Of a stretch of DNA of 31,685 nucleotides, positions 7,401-14,392 are shown in pieces. The first letter of the stretch is position 1. The number at the start of each line of letters is the position of its first letter. Source of the stretch: Planctomycetota bacterium (GTDB lineage Bacteria; Planctomycetota; PLA2; JAEUHO01); the NCBI GenBank assembly GCA_026647295.1, contig JAPKHB010000003.1, positions 1-31,685 of the forward strand. The letters are read 5' to 3'. Under the pieces are notes generated by a model, which saw nothing but the letters and a program-made list of their open reading frames with translations, was not told the DNA's origin and searched no databases. Both the position numbers and the translations under genes were made by a program.

Positions 7401-9334
7401 GGCTGCTGATGGGCTCTAGCAAGCGATCCACCCTGCGCAGGCGGCGGGCTTGGCCCGTGTTCACACTCGTTGGGCTGGCCGTACTTTACGGGCAACTGGC
7501 GCATGACCTGTTTGGAATGAGGAAAGATGTCGTGTCCCGAGGACTTGCAGAGGGTCCCGAGGAGGGTCATGTATCGCCGAGAGGCGCCGGATCGGAACCG
7601 GTCCTGGAGGGTGCTGACTACAGCGACACCCATAGAGCACGGGCGGAAGCCCTCGGCCGTGAGTGGACTGTGGACTTCTTGGAGGCGGTCAAGTCGGGCG
7701 ACCAAGCGAGATACCTCACCGTGTTGCTCGAGCTGGATCGGTTGGGTCGTGACGTTGTCGGCGCGTTCGGAGCCCGCCTAGCGGCGGAGCCGCTTCCGGA
7801 GGCCGCGAACCACGAGACAGTCGGGGCCGCGATTCGGGCCCTACTCACCGGCTATTCCCTTGAATCCCAGAGACTGGGCATCAAGGCGTTTGCCGATGGA
7901 CACTTCGCGCTATCCTACGGGCTCCTGCGCGGGAATGAATTGGACGCGGCAGTTTGCTGCCTCGTGGCTGAGACCCTCGGAGGGCGCGAGCGCCTTACCC
8001 CCCTTGCGCTGCGGGTCCTCATCGAGATAGGCTACGCCGTCGAAGAGGTCGAGGACCTTGTTGCGCAGTCGTTCGCATCGTGGACTTGGAGCGAGCGGGA
8101 GGCCGTCCTCGGCGTACTCACGGCGCGCGGGGGCGTTACGCCGGGCATCGTGAAGGGAATTCTTGCTCTCCCGGTCGACGCTGCCCTAAGCGAGACGGCC
8201 GCGCTCGCCCTGGGGCAGGGACTGTCACAAGGGATCGTGTTGGCAGGCTCCATCGCCCCGCGCTTCCGCTCGGACGCGGGCGATGCGGAAGCGCTGAAGG
8301 AGGCCGTCCGCGGCTTGCTGCGCGGTGGAGCGCCGTGCGGGCGCTTCCTCTGGGAGCAGGTCGCCAGTGGCCAACTAGAGGTAGATCTTCTTGCCGCCGC
8401 CATCGAGCGCATTACCGAACCCCTTCCGCTCGACGTTGTAGTGCGCATGGCGCGACGCTTCATGGCTCATGGGGACTACTTCCGGGCGGCTTCGATGGCG
8501 GAACGGGCGATCCGTCAGGACCCGTCGTTTGGACCCGCGGTGGATGTTTTGTGTGAGATCCTCCGGATCGACGACGCGGATGCGCTCGGGCATCTGACGC
8601 CCCAGTTGGGCACGTTGAGGGCAGCTGCGAAGTTGCATGATCGGGTGCGGACTGCTCTGTTTGAGGTCGTGGCTAGATCGTCGCATTCGCAGGCGGCAGC
8701 GCAGGCAGCGTTGGCGCTTGCGCCTCTCGGCCCTCAGGTGCCAGGATTCGTGCGTGAGGTGGCGCGCCTGCTGCAGGCGGCAAGGGGTGGCGTCAGGTCG
8801 GATCTGCTGTCGGCCCTAAGACACATGGGCGAGTTTTCCTCCGAGGACCTGCTGGCGATTGAGGCGGTGGTTCCACTGGACCCGGGGGGTCAAGATGAGG
8901 ACGTAGTGATGCTCCACGCGCGTGTCCGAGCGGCTGAAGCCTTCGCCTACATGGATGCTGTGCTGGCCAAGTACGATAGTCTCTCTAGGGCGCAATTGCG
9001 CGCGCTCGGTGAGATGGTTGGTGATGTTGGTCGCGCTGTTGCACTACTTGGGCGGGCGGTAGCAGTTGCGGGGAGCCAAGCGGAACTTGTGGAGATTGCC
9101 CGCAGTCTTCGGTTGCAGGGGGCTCCGTGTGCCGTCCGCGGCGCGTGTTGGGCTCGCATGGTCGAATTGAGTAGAGTTCAGGGTGAACAGATCGAGTGGA
9201 GGCAGATTCTGCGGGGTTTGATCCAGTCCCGCTGCAAACTGCCGGATGTCCTCGCAGCTTGCGAGGGGGCTCTGGTCGACGAGTGGCTAGAATTTCAGAC
9301 GTATCATGAGATCCTACAGGCGCGACGCATGTGA
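7382..9334 (+). CDS. Membrane-anchored helical-repeat (HEAT-like) protein
   Basis: A 650-residue protein starting at ATG 7382, inside repeat R2; ATG 7409 is a plausible alternative. Residues 11-23 are strongly basic (KRSTLRRRRAW) and 24-41 form one hydrophobic segment (PVFTLVGLAVLYGQLA), so it is probably an N-in signal anchor with the bulk outside the cytoplasm. From about residue 100 to the end the sequence is almost purely helical, with alternating Leu/Ala-rich helices of roughly HEAT or TPR periodicity (e.g. FRAASMAERAIRQDPSFGPA near 361-380, TPR-like). No catalytic motif is evident. It is probably a scaffold. It lies between repeat copies R2 and R3. Confidence 0.65.
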   Translation: MSWHGVRLLMGSSKRSTLRRRRAWPVFTLVGLAVLYGQLAHDLFGMRKDVVSRGLAEGPEEGHVSPRGAGSEPVLEGADYSDTHRARAEALGREWTVDFLEAVKSGDQARYLTVLLELDRLGRDVVGAFGARLAAEPLPEAANHETVGAAIRALLTGYSLESQRLGIKAFADGHFALSYGLLRGNELDAAVCCLVAETLGGRERLTPLALRVLIEIGYAVEEVEDLVAQSFASWTWSEREAVLGVLTARGGVTPGIVKGILALPVDAALSETAALALGQGLSQGIVLAGSIAPRFRSDAGDAEALKEAVRGLLRGGAPCGRFLWEQVASGQLEVDLLAAAIERITEPLPLDVVVRMARRFMAHGDYFRAASMAERAIRQDPSFGPAVDVLCEILRIDDADALGHLTPQLGTLRAAAKLHDRVRTALFEVVARSSHSQAAAQAALALAPLGPQVPGFVREVARLLQAARGGVRSDLLSALRHMGEFSSEDLLAIEAVVPLDPGGQDEDVVMLHARVRAAEAFAYMDAVLAKYDSLSRAQLRALGEMVGDVGRAVALLGRAVAVAGSQAELVEIARSLRLQGAPCAVRGACWARMVELSRVQGEQIEWRQILRGLIQSRCKLPDVLAACEGALVDEWLEFQTYHEILQARRM

Positions 9335-9383
9335 TGGAGTCGTCGGTGCTCCGTGTCACGCCGAACGGCATGTTTCTGTCGAG

Positions 9384-9600
9384 CTCTCGACAGGCGGTGC
9401 AGGGCGGGGGGTGGCCAGCGGCGGCCCAGTGGACCGTCCCTGGGGCGGCCCCGGCCGCAGGGCTCCGGGCAGGCCGTTTCCCCGGAGTGAGCCTGGCCGG
9501 CGGTAGGGGGGTGGCCTCCCGGGCGGCGGTCCGCTAGGCTCTGGGCCAGCCATGGCGACGAGGACTCGAACGAAAGGTGCAGATTGGCGTGGCAGGGAGC
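9384..9600 (+). repeat. Inter-cassette repeat, copy R3 with extended upstream homology
   Basis: The core at 9534-9600 is closest to the consensus, and 9455-9533 matches the region upstream of R2. It fills most of the 9335-9576 gap and runs into the start of the 9577 gene. The upstream block is very G/C rich with several imperfect inverted repeats. Confidence 0.7.
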
Positions 9601-10497
9601 GTGCACAGTCTTTCGGGGGGTAGCAGCGGGGCCAGGTGGCTCGCGATCGCCACTCTGGTAGTTGCGGCTGGAGGTCCGTTCATCCTCTTTGTCGGGCTGG
9701 GCTCAAGCCGAGTGTCTTGGCCGACTGAAGGCGCAGTCCTCGACCCTTCCGGCGCGCCCGTCCCTGAAGCGGAGGTCATGGCAGGCCATCGGGGCGGCGT
9801 GCCGGCGGTGCTAGAGGTGGATGACCAAGGCCGCTTCATGCTGCCAGCCAGGGCCGGGGCAGAGTGGTGGGTGGCCGCGTCCATTTCGAGTCTGTCCGGA
9901 CGTTACGCCCGGCGCACCAAGAGATGGGTCAGTGGATGGGGCCCACTGGTGCTTACCATCGATCCAGAGCCGAGCATCACCCTTGTTGTGCGCGACTGGC
10001 CCCCGGGGGTTGAAGCAGAGTGTAGCCTCGTTGTCGAGGCGCCCGGCCCTTCGGAGTTCCCGGGGGGCCGGATGATCGGCAGCATCAATGCAACCGGCAG
10101 GGTCCGGTTTCTTGCGCTCTCCGATGCTGGAAGGTACCGCGTTTGGGCACATCTTCCGGAGCGCGGCCAGTATCTTCTCGCCCACGGTCTGGCCGCGGGC
10201 CGTGCCGCGGTGCACTCAGTGGACTTGCAGACTGGTGGTGAGATCCGCGGAAGTATTTTGGGGCTCGAGAAGCGTACAGAGGACATCAGAATCAGTGCCA
10301 TGCATGCCGCGTTACGGGACAGCGCCATCGGCGGTTGGGATGGAGGGCATGGTTTCAGCGTCGTCGGGTTGCCTCCCGGTGAGTGGACAGTAACGGTCCA
10401 CGCGTATGGAGAAGGCCATCGGCAGGGAGAGGTCAGGGTTGAAAGCGTGCCCGCGGACAACGTGAGGGTCAGGGTCAGACCGTGGCAACGACGCTGA
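9577..10497 (+). CDS. Membrane-anchored carboxypeptidase-regulatory-like domain protein
   Basis: A 306-residue frame from GTG 9577 (GTG 9589 is an alternative). Residues 21-42 are a single hydrophobic segment (WLAIATLVVAAGGPFILFVG), making it a signal anchor or uncleaved signal peptide. Residues 50-95 read like a carboxypeptidase regulatory-like beta-sandwich: GAVLDPSGAPVPEAEV, a short loop, then VDDQGRFMLP. A second beta-rich part closes with GFSVVGLPPGEWTVTVHAYG near 265-284, typical of such repeats. These domains are extracellular and bind proteins or sugars rather than catalyse. The start lies in repeat R3. Unlike its neighbours it has no coupled lipoprotein gene after it. Confidence 0.65.
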   Translation: MQIGVAGSVHSLSGGSSGARWLAIATLVVAAGGPFILFVGLGSSRVSWPTEGAVLDPSGAPVPEAEVMAGHRGGVPAVLEVDDQGRFMLPARAGAEWWVAASISSLSGRYARRTKRWVSGWGPLVLTIDPEPSITLVVRDWPPGVEAECSLVVEAPGPSEFPGGRMIGSINATGRVRFLALSDAGRYRVWAHLPERGQYLLAHGLAAGRAAVHSVDLQTGGEIRGSILGLEKRTEDIRISAMHAALRDSAIGGWDGGHGFSVVGLPPGEWTVTVHAYGEGHRQGEVRVESVPADNVRVRVRPWQRR

Positions 10498-10587
10498 CCG
10501 GTCAAGGGGGCTGTCCTTCCTGTCCATCGCCCGGGGCGAAGCAGACCCCAGTTCTTCCCGCAAGCATGCCAGGCTCGCGGCAGCGTG

Positions 10588-10617
10588 GGCGTCCCTCGAA
10601 CGGCGGCCAGGGACGCC
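10588..10617 (+). terminator. Possible terminator hairpin after 9577 gene
   Basis: Perfect 9-bp arms (GGCGTCCCT at 10588-10596, AGGGACGCC at 10609-10617) flank a 12-base loop, 91 bases after the stop at 10497. No T-run follows, so terminator function is uncertain. Confidence 0.35.
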
Positions 10618-10632
10618 TCGGGCGATCGTGCG

Positions 10633-10726
10633 GTGGACCAGTCTTGCCGACCCGGGGTGGACCAGTTCTGCCGACCCGGGCTTAGCTCACCGCGCGCTCG
10701 GAGTGGACAAGTCCTGCCGAACTACG
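10633..10726 (+). repeat. Short direct repeats (24-base motif, three copies)
   Basis: Copies at 10633-10656 and 10657-10680 are head to tail and differ at two bases; a third, more diverged copy is at 10703-10726. The shared motif is GTGGACCAGTYYTGCCGACC. Repeats of this kind are often IS ends or binding sites; no transposase gene accompanies them. Confidence 0.6.
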
Positions 10727-10879
10727 AGTGGCCCTGATAGCCCGGCCGGCGGCACGGGTACGTCGGCCCCGGTCCCGACGAACATCTCGTCGGGTGTATG
10801 GCCTCCGGAGGGCGCCGCGGCTAGGGGCGGGCGCTTCTGGGTGCCATCCGCCCCACCTCCTGGCCCGCCTGACTCTCTT

Positions 10880-10916
10880 GGAGCAGCGCGTGGGGCAGCC
10901 CCCGCTGCGCTGCTCC
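10880..10916. other. Strong 10-bp-stem inverted repeat
   Basis: Arms GGAGCAGCGC (10880-10889) and GCGCTGCTCC (10907-10916) are perfectly complementary around a 17-base loop that can itself pair internally. No T-run follows on either strand. It could be a transcript-end structure or a mobile-element end. Confidence 0.5.
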
Positions 10917-11033
10917 CAGCCTGACAACACCTCTGCCCCAGGGGCGTCCGCCTGCCTGCGGGCACGGATCCGGGGTCGACGCCAGCAGTCCTTGCAAGCG
11001 GCAAAATGGGGTGGTGCTACCGCCTGCTGGCCG

Positions 11034-11098
11034 CTAGGCTCGGGGCCAGCCATGGGCGACAGAAATCGAAGGAACGGTGTAGACTGTCGTGGTACGGA
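11034..11098 (+). repeat. Inter-cassette repeat, copy R4
   Basis: Fourth copy, beginning CTAGGCTCGGGGCCAGCCATGG and running through a GGTGTAGACTGTCGTGG segment. It carries small indels relative to R3. GCTGGCC (11027-11033) just upstream can pair with GGCCAGC (11044-11050). It overlaps the start of the 11089 frame. Confidence 0.7.
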
Positions 11099-11358
11099 AC
11101 GGTAGGTCCGTGCCCGGTCCTCCTGGCGGGCGCGAGTTGCGCGACCCGACACCGACACCCGTGGAACTGCAGGACCCGCTTTCCGCCGAACCGCCGGGTT
11201 GTCTGCGCGTGCTCTCGCCGCCAGGTATCGCCATCGACGGCGCGGAGGTACTGCCCGGCGCAAGCGCCTGGTGGCGCAACGTGAAAGACGATCCGTCGGC
11301 GTCCTGTGCTGGCTACGCTTCCGTTCGCGTGCCGAAGTTCTCGCAGGAGCCGACGTGA
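11089..11358 (+). CDS. Small hypothetical protein, probably truncated cassette gene
   Basis: An 89-residue frame starting at GTG 11089 at the end of repeat R4, the same position relative to the repeat as the 9577 start. It ends in a GTGA overlap with the lipoprotein start at 11355, repeating the layout of the two earlier cassettes. The sequence is Pro/Gly rich with a short beta-like centre (CLRVLSPPGIAIDGAEV). It is much shorter than the upstream genes of cassettes 1 and 2 and may be an internally deleted copy. Evidence is the coupling and context, not a recognised domain. Confidence 0.4.
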   Translation: MVRNGRSVPGPPGGRELRDPTPTPVELQDPLSAEPPGCLRVLSPPGIAIDGAEVLPGASAWWRNVKDDPSASCAGYASVRVPKFSQEPT

Positions 11359-11810
11359 AGTTGATAGCGGCCGCAGCATGCCTGCTTGTTGCGCAGGGGT
11401 GCATTGGCGCTCGTCGGCCGTGCGCCGGAGTACCCATTGCTCAACCGGCCCCTGCCCCGCCTGACGCTGACGTCGCGCGGCTCGTAGGCCGGTTCGAGCA
11501 CTCTGACGGGCCGGCGCGCGCACGCGAACTCGTGGCGGATGCCGACGCGGCACGAAGGGCCTTGCCCGCAGTGCTCGCGAAGTTCAAGGCCTCCCTGGCC
11601 GCACGAGTCCGTTCCCCCATCTTCTATGACCTGAACTGGTTCCGCGCCAAGGGCGAGATCTCGGCTGCCACCGTCGAGGGCCTCAACGGGAAAGCGAAAG
11701 TGACCACCAGAAGAGCGTACGGTTTCCGAGGCTTCCAAACGGCCTCCGTCGCCCTATATCACACGCTCGGCGAGCTTCCTGAGCCCGAGTTCACCCACAG
11801 ATTCTGCTGA
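11355..11810 (+). pseudogene. Lipoprotein gene truncated and fused to ISL3-type transposase C-terminus
   Basis: The GTG at 11355 opens a 151-residue frame of two unrelated parts. Residues 1-16 are a short signal ending VAQGC, a lipobox-like site with Cys16. Residues about 68-88 (ALPAVLAKFKASLAAR and flanks) resemble the 4106 lipoprotein at AVPGVIAEFRRALEAR. From about residue 93 (base 11631) the sequence changes to LNWFRAKGEIS, followed by AKVTTRRAYGFRGF and LPEPEFTHRFC at the end. That is the conserved C-terminus of ISL3-family transposases. The lipoprotein has therefore lost most of its body through an IS-associated deletion. The chimera may still be expressed but is unlikely to keep the original function. 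Confidence 0.65.
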
Positions 11811-11817
11811 GGAGGCG
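11631..11817 (+). mobile_element. ISL3-family insertion sequence remnant (transposase C-terminus and probable right end)
   Basis: About 60 codons of an ISL3-type transposase end at TGA 11808-11810. Typical family marks are NWFRAKGEIS, VEGLN.K.KVTTRRAYGFR and the LPEPEFTH tail. The catalytic core and left end are missing. Read on the minus strand, the last bases give CTCCTCAGCAGAATCTGTGGG, which looks like a terminal inverted repeat, so the right end is probably near 11817. Beyond that the truncated helicase begins at once. The remnant marks the junction between the lipoprotein array and the antiphage locus. Confidence 0.65.
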
Positions 11818-12917
11818 CTCTTCTTTTCCCGCATCGCCTGGTTGTATCCCTCGCGCACGTATTCGGTGACCGCCTCGTAGAGGGCTCGCTGCTGGCCGTG
11901 CCGCTCCTCCCAGGCGATCGGCACGAGCCGCGTGCTGCGCGGCTTGAAGAGGGGCTGCCCCTCGGCGTCGATGGCCCGACGCTTCTCCGTCCGGATCACG
12001 AAGGGCTGCACCCGCTCCCTGGAGATGCTGCCGGGATCGGGAAAGGCGTCCTCGTCGACAAGCGATACCAGGCGGTGGAACGCATCGGTCTTGCCCTGGT
12101 GCGGGGTGGCGGAGAGCAGCAGGAGATACGGTGCGGCTTCCGCCAGGCCCCGCCCGAGCTTGAAGCGGGCGACCTGCTCGGTGCTCCCGCCGAGACGGTG
12201 GGCCTCGTCGACGATGATCAGGTCCCATCCTGCGGACGTCAGGTCCCCGAAACGGTCACGGTTGTACTCGGCCACCCGCTCGCGCGACCAGCCGCGGCGC
12301 CCGTCGAGGGGCTTGACCGAGTCCATCGGGCAGACGACCTGGTCGTAGGTCTGCCAGACGTTGTCCTCCCGGGCGATGCGGCGGAAGGCCGAGAAGTCGC
12401 TCGGGATGAAGAGGCGGAACTCCTCGTTGAAGTGGGTGCGCATCTCCGCGACCCACTGGGTGACGAGCCCCTTCGGGGCCACGACCAGCGTCCGCCGCAC
12501 CATCCCGCGCAGTTTGAGCTCGCGCATGATGAGCCCGGCTTCGATCGTCTTGCCCAGACCGACCTCGTCCGCCAGAAGGTAGCGCACCCGGTCGTTGGAC
12601 ACGGAGCGGGACAGGGCACGGATCTGGTGCGGCAGCGGAATCACGGACGCTTCGATGGGCGACAGCAGGACGTCCTGGGTGAGAGCGTCCGCGACCCGTG
12701 CCGCGGCCGTCAGGTAGGCAAGCCATGCGGAAGTCCGCGGTGCGGTCTCAGTTGGAGGCAGGAGCTGAGTCGCCCGAACACGGACGATCGCGTCCTTGGC
12801 GGGAACCCACACGCGATAGAGCACGTCCCCCCACAGGTCCTGCGTGTCGACGACCTTGCAGCCCTGCTGGTGTTCGAGGCTCCATGCCCATTCGCCAGCC
12901 GTGAATGATCCGCTCAT
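11754..12917 (-). pseudogene. brxHII: SNF2-type helicase, BrxHII-like, C-terminally truncated
   Basis: A 387-residue frame starting at ATG 12917. It has the N-terminal domain of SNF2/HepA helicases: a small beta-rich head (1-55), Walker A DEVGLGKT at 117-124, motif Ia VVAPKGLVTQW at 145-155, DEAH at 237-240 and motif III SATPHQGK at 269-276. Family members usually run to about 900-1000 residues with a second RecA domain. Here the helicase sequence stops near residue 366 and the last ~20 residues come from antisense of an IS remnant. Without motifs IV-VI it should not translocate, so it is probably inactive. It starts 30 bases after the methyltransferase stop. BrxHII of type 3 BREX is the best context match; DrmD of DISARM is similar in sequence. 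Confidence 0.75.
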
Positions 12918-12947
12918 CTCAACACATTCCCGGAGAGGACCACGCTC

Positions 12948-14231
12948 TCACTTCCGGAACGTTAGAAGGACTTCGTTGCGGAGCCGAGCATCCAGGGGCT
13001 TGCCATGCCGAGTGCCAGAGGGAGGGGGCAAGTATCGCCGATTCGGCGGCAACGCACGTTGCCGTCGCTGTATGAGTTCGAGGTCGCGAAGCTCGCCAAG
13101 GTGGACGATGGCGTTCGAATTCTCGATGAACACGCCTCGGCGAGTGTTATCGCCCACCACGAGAATGGCCTCGCCTCCAGACTTGAGCACGCGGTGGATC
13201 TCACCAAGGACTCTGGACATGTCGGCGAGGTACCGGCCGATCTGGCCACGCTCTCGTGCGGGTAAGCCGTTGAGCTTGCCCAGACGACTCATGGCAGCGG
13301 CAACATCTAGATTCCCGAGCTGGTCACCTGTCGCGACCTCGGTGCCAATGTTGGTCGCCCGAACGTCCCGCAGGTCACCTACTCGATGGCCCATCCAAGC
13401 AAGCGAGAACTTGTGACCACGCAGGTAGTCGATCGCGTTTAGGTACGGCGGTGATGTGATCACGACGTCGATGCTTCCGCCTTCGAGCGGCAGCTTGCGG
13501 GCGTCACCTGGCCGGATCACGGCCGGCGGCCGGCCCGCGTCATCACTGATGAATGGAGAAGCCTTCAGCACAGTTTCGACCGCCCGAAGAAAGTGCTCGA
13601 GCGGCCGGATCGGCGTCCGATCGTCAACCCGGTGAGGGCGGCTATGCGCGACATCGAGGGCCATCGCCGCGCTTGCCTGCTTCGTGATGATGAGGCGAGA
13701 GAACGCGCACCACAGCACTCGTCGAACACACGCATTGCCCGTCACCCGGATCGCATCAGCTAGGGCCGTAAGCTGTCGGCGGTTGGTGTGATCGAACCAG
13801 TACCTTGTGAACTCCTTGGTCTCCTTGTCGGCGTTGCGCGGATAGGCTTCCGACAACGGAAGGGACCGGGCGCTCAACGTCGCGCGATCGAGCACACGCT
13901 TTGCTCCGCGGCGTACAGCATCGGGATCGACGTCGTCGCACCAGGCCTGGGCGATCAAGATAGCCAGCGGATCTGTGTCGAATCCAATGGCTTCATGACC
14001 GAGCGCGCGAGCCACTACGGCCGTCGTGCCTGAGCCGACCATGGGATCGAGCACCCGAAGACGCGTTCCGTTCTTCGCCTCTAGGATCTCCCAGGGTATC
14101 GACCCCGCCTTTCTGGCCGGAAAGGGATGAATTGGCCGCGGAATCAAGGGGTTCTCCTCATCGTAAGAGTCCGACGGCAACAGGAGGTCGCGGGTAGGTC
14201 CCATCGCATCTGAAAGGGCGCCGGCAACCAC
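12948..14231 (-). CDS. DNA methyltransferase, TSPPY type
   Basis: A 427-residue protein, probably from GTG 14231 (ATG 14204 is an alternative); neither start has a clear ribosome site. The S-adenosylmethionine motif DPMVGSGTT is at 62-70, followed by an acidic motif II region (IGFDTDPLA, 82-90). The catalytic motif TSPPY is at 259-263, followed by LNAIDYLRGHKFSLAWMG. The order, SAM motif before SPPY, is that of amino-methyltransferases acting on cytosine N4 or adenine N6; SPPY is often N4-cytosine. A further conserved block near 345-365 (HRVLKSGGEAILVVGDN) fits the class. It probably modifies host DNA to mark self. It is separated from the GHKL gene by 161 bases and from the helicase by 30. 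Confidence 0.8.
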   Translation of the reverse strand: MVAGALSDAMGPTRDLLLPSDSYDEENPLIPRPIHPFPARKAGSIPWEILEAKNGTRLRVLDPMVGSGTTAVVARALGHEAIGFDTDPLAILIAQAWCDDVDPDAVRRGAKRVLDRATLSARSLPLSEAYPRNADKETKEFTRYWFDHTNRRQLTALADAIRVTGNACVRRVLWCAFSRLIITKQASAAMALDVAHSRPHRVDDRTPIRPLEHFLRAVETVLKASPFISDDAGRPPAVIRPGDARKLPLEGGSIDVVITSPPYLNAIDYLRGHKFSLAWMGHRVGDLRDVRATNIGTEVATGDQLGNLDVAAAMSRLGKLNGLPARERGQIGRYLADMSRVLGEIHRVLKSGGEAILVVGDNTRRGVFIENSNAIVHLGELRDLELIQRRQRALPPNRRYLPPPSGTRHGKPLDARLRNEVLLTFRK

Positions 14232-14392
14232 GATCGGGGACGGAACATGCAGCCGTGGTCCCTCCCGCGCCCGGCCCGGTCTGCAGATCCAGCCACGAGC
14301 GCTCGGCGGCGCAGCCTGCGAGACAACCGCCTAGCCCCGCGCCCTGATCGGCCGAGCGACGTCGCCCCTCTCCTCCCTTGAGCAAGACGCAA

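Larger units (their letters stand above)
10498..11088. other. Intergenic region with repeats and hairpins
   Basis: A 591-base stretch with no credible gene; the open frames on both strands are Arg/Pro/Gly-rich artefacts of high GC. It contains an inverted repeat at 10588-10617, three copies of a 24-base motif (10633-10726), a strong 10-bp-stem hairpin at 10880-10916, and most of repeat copy R4 (from 11034). The density of repeats suggests a rearranged junction where a gene of the cassette array was lost. Confidence 0.55.

Noticed and set aside
10682..11437. Minus-strand frame (251 codons) across the repeat-rich gap
   Set aside because: Almost entirely Arg/Ala/Pro; includes the complement of repeat R4 and of a better plus-strand frame.
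11898..12908. Plus-strand frame (336 codons) antisense to the helicase
   Set aside because: Complement of strong helicase motifs; composition is that of a shadow.
11754..14231. Helicase plus methyltransferase as a DISARM system
   Set aside because: The SNF2 helicase is DrmD-like too, but no DrmA, DrmB or DrmC gene is present and brxF/BrxC-like genes point to BREX.
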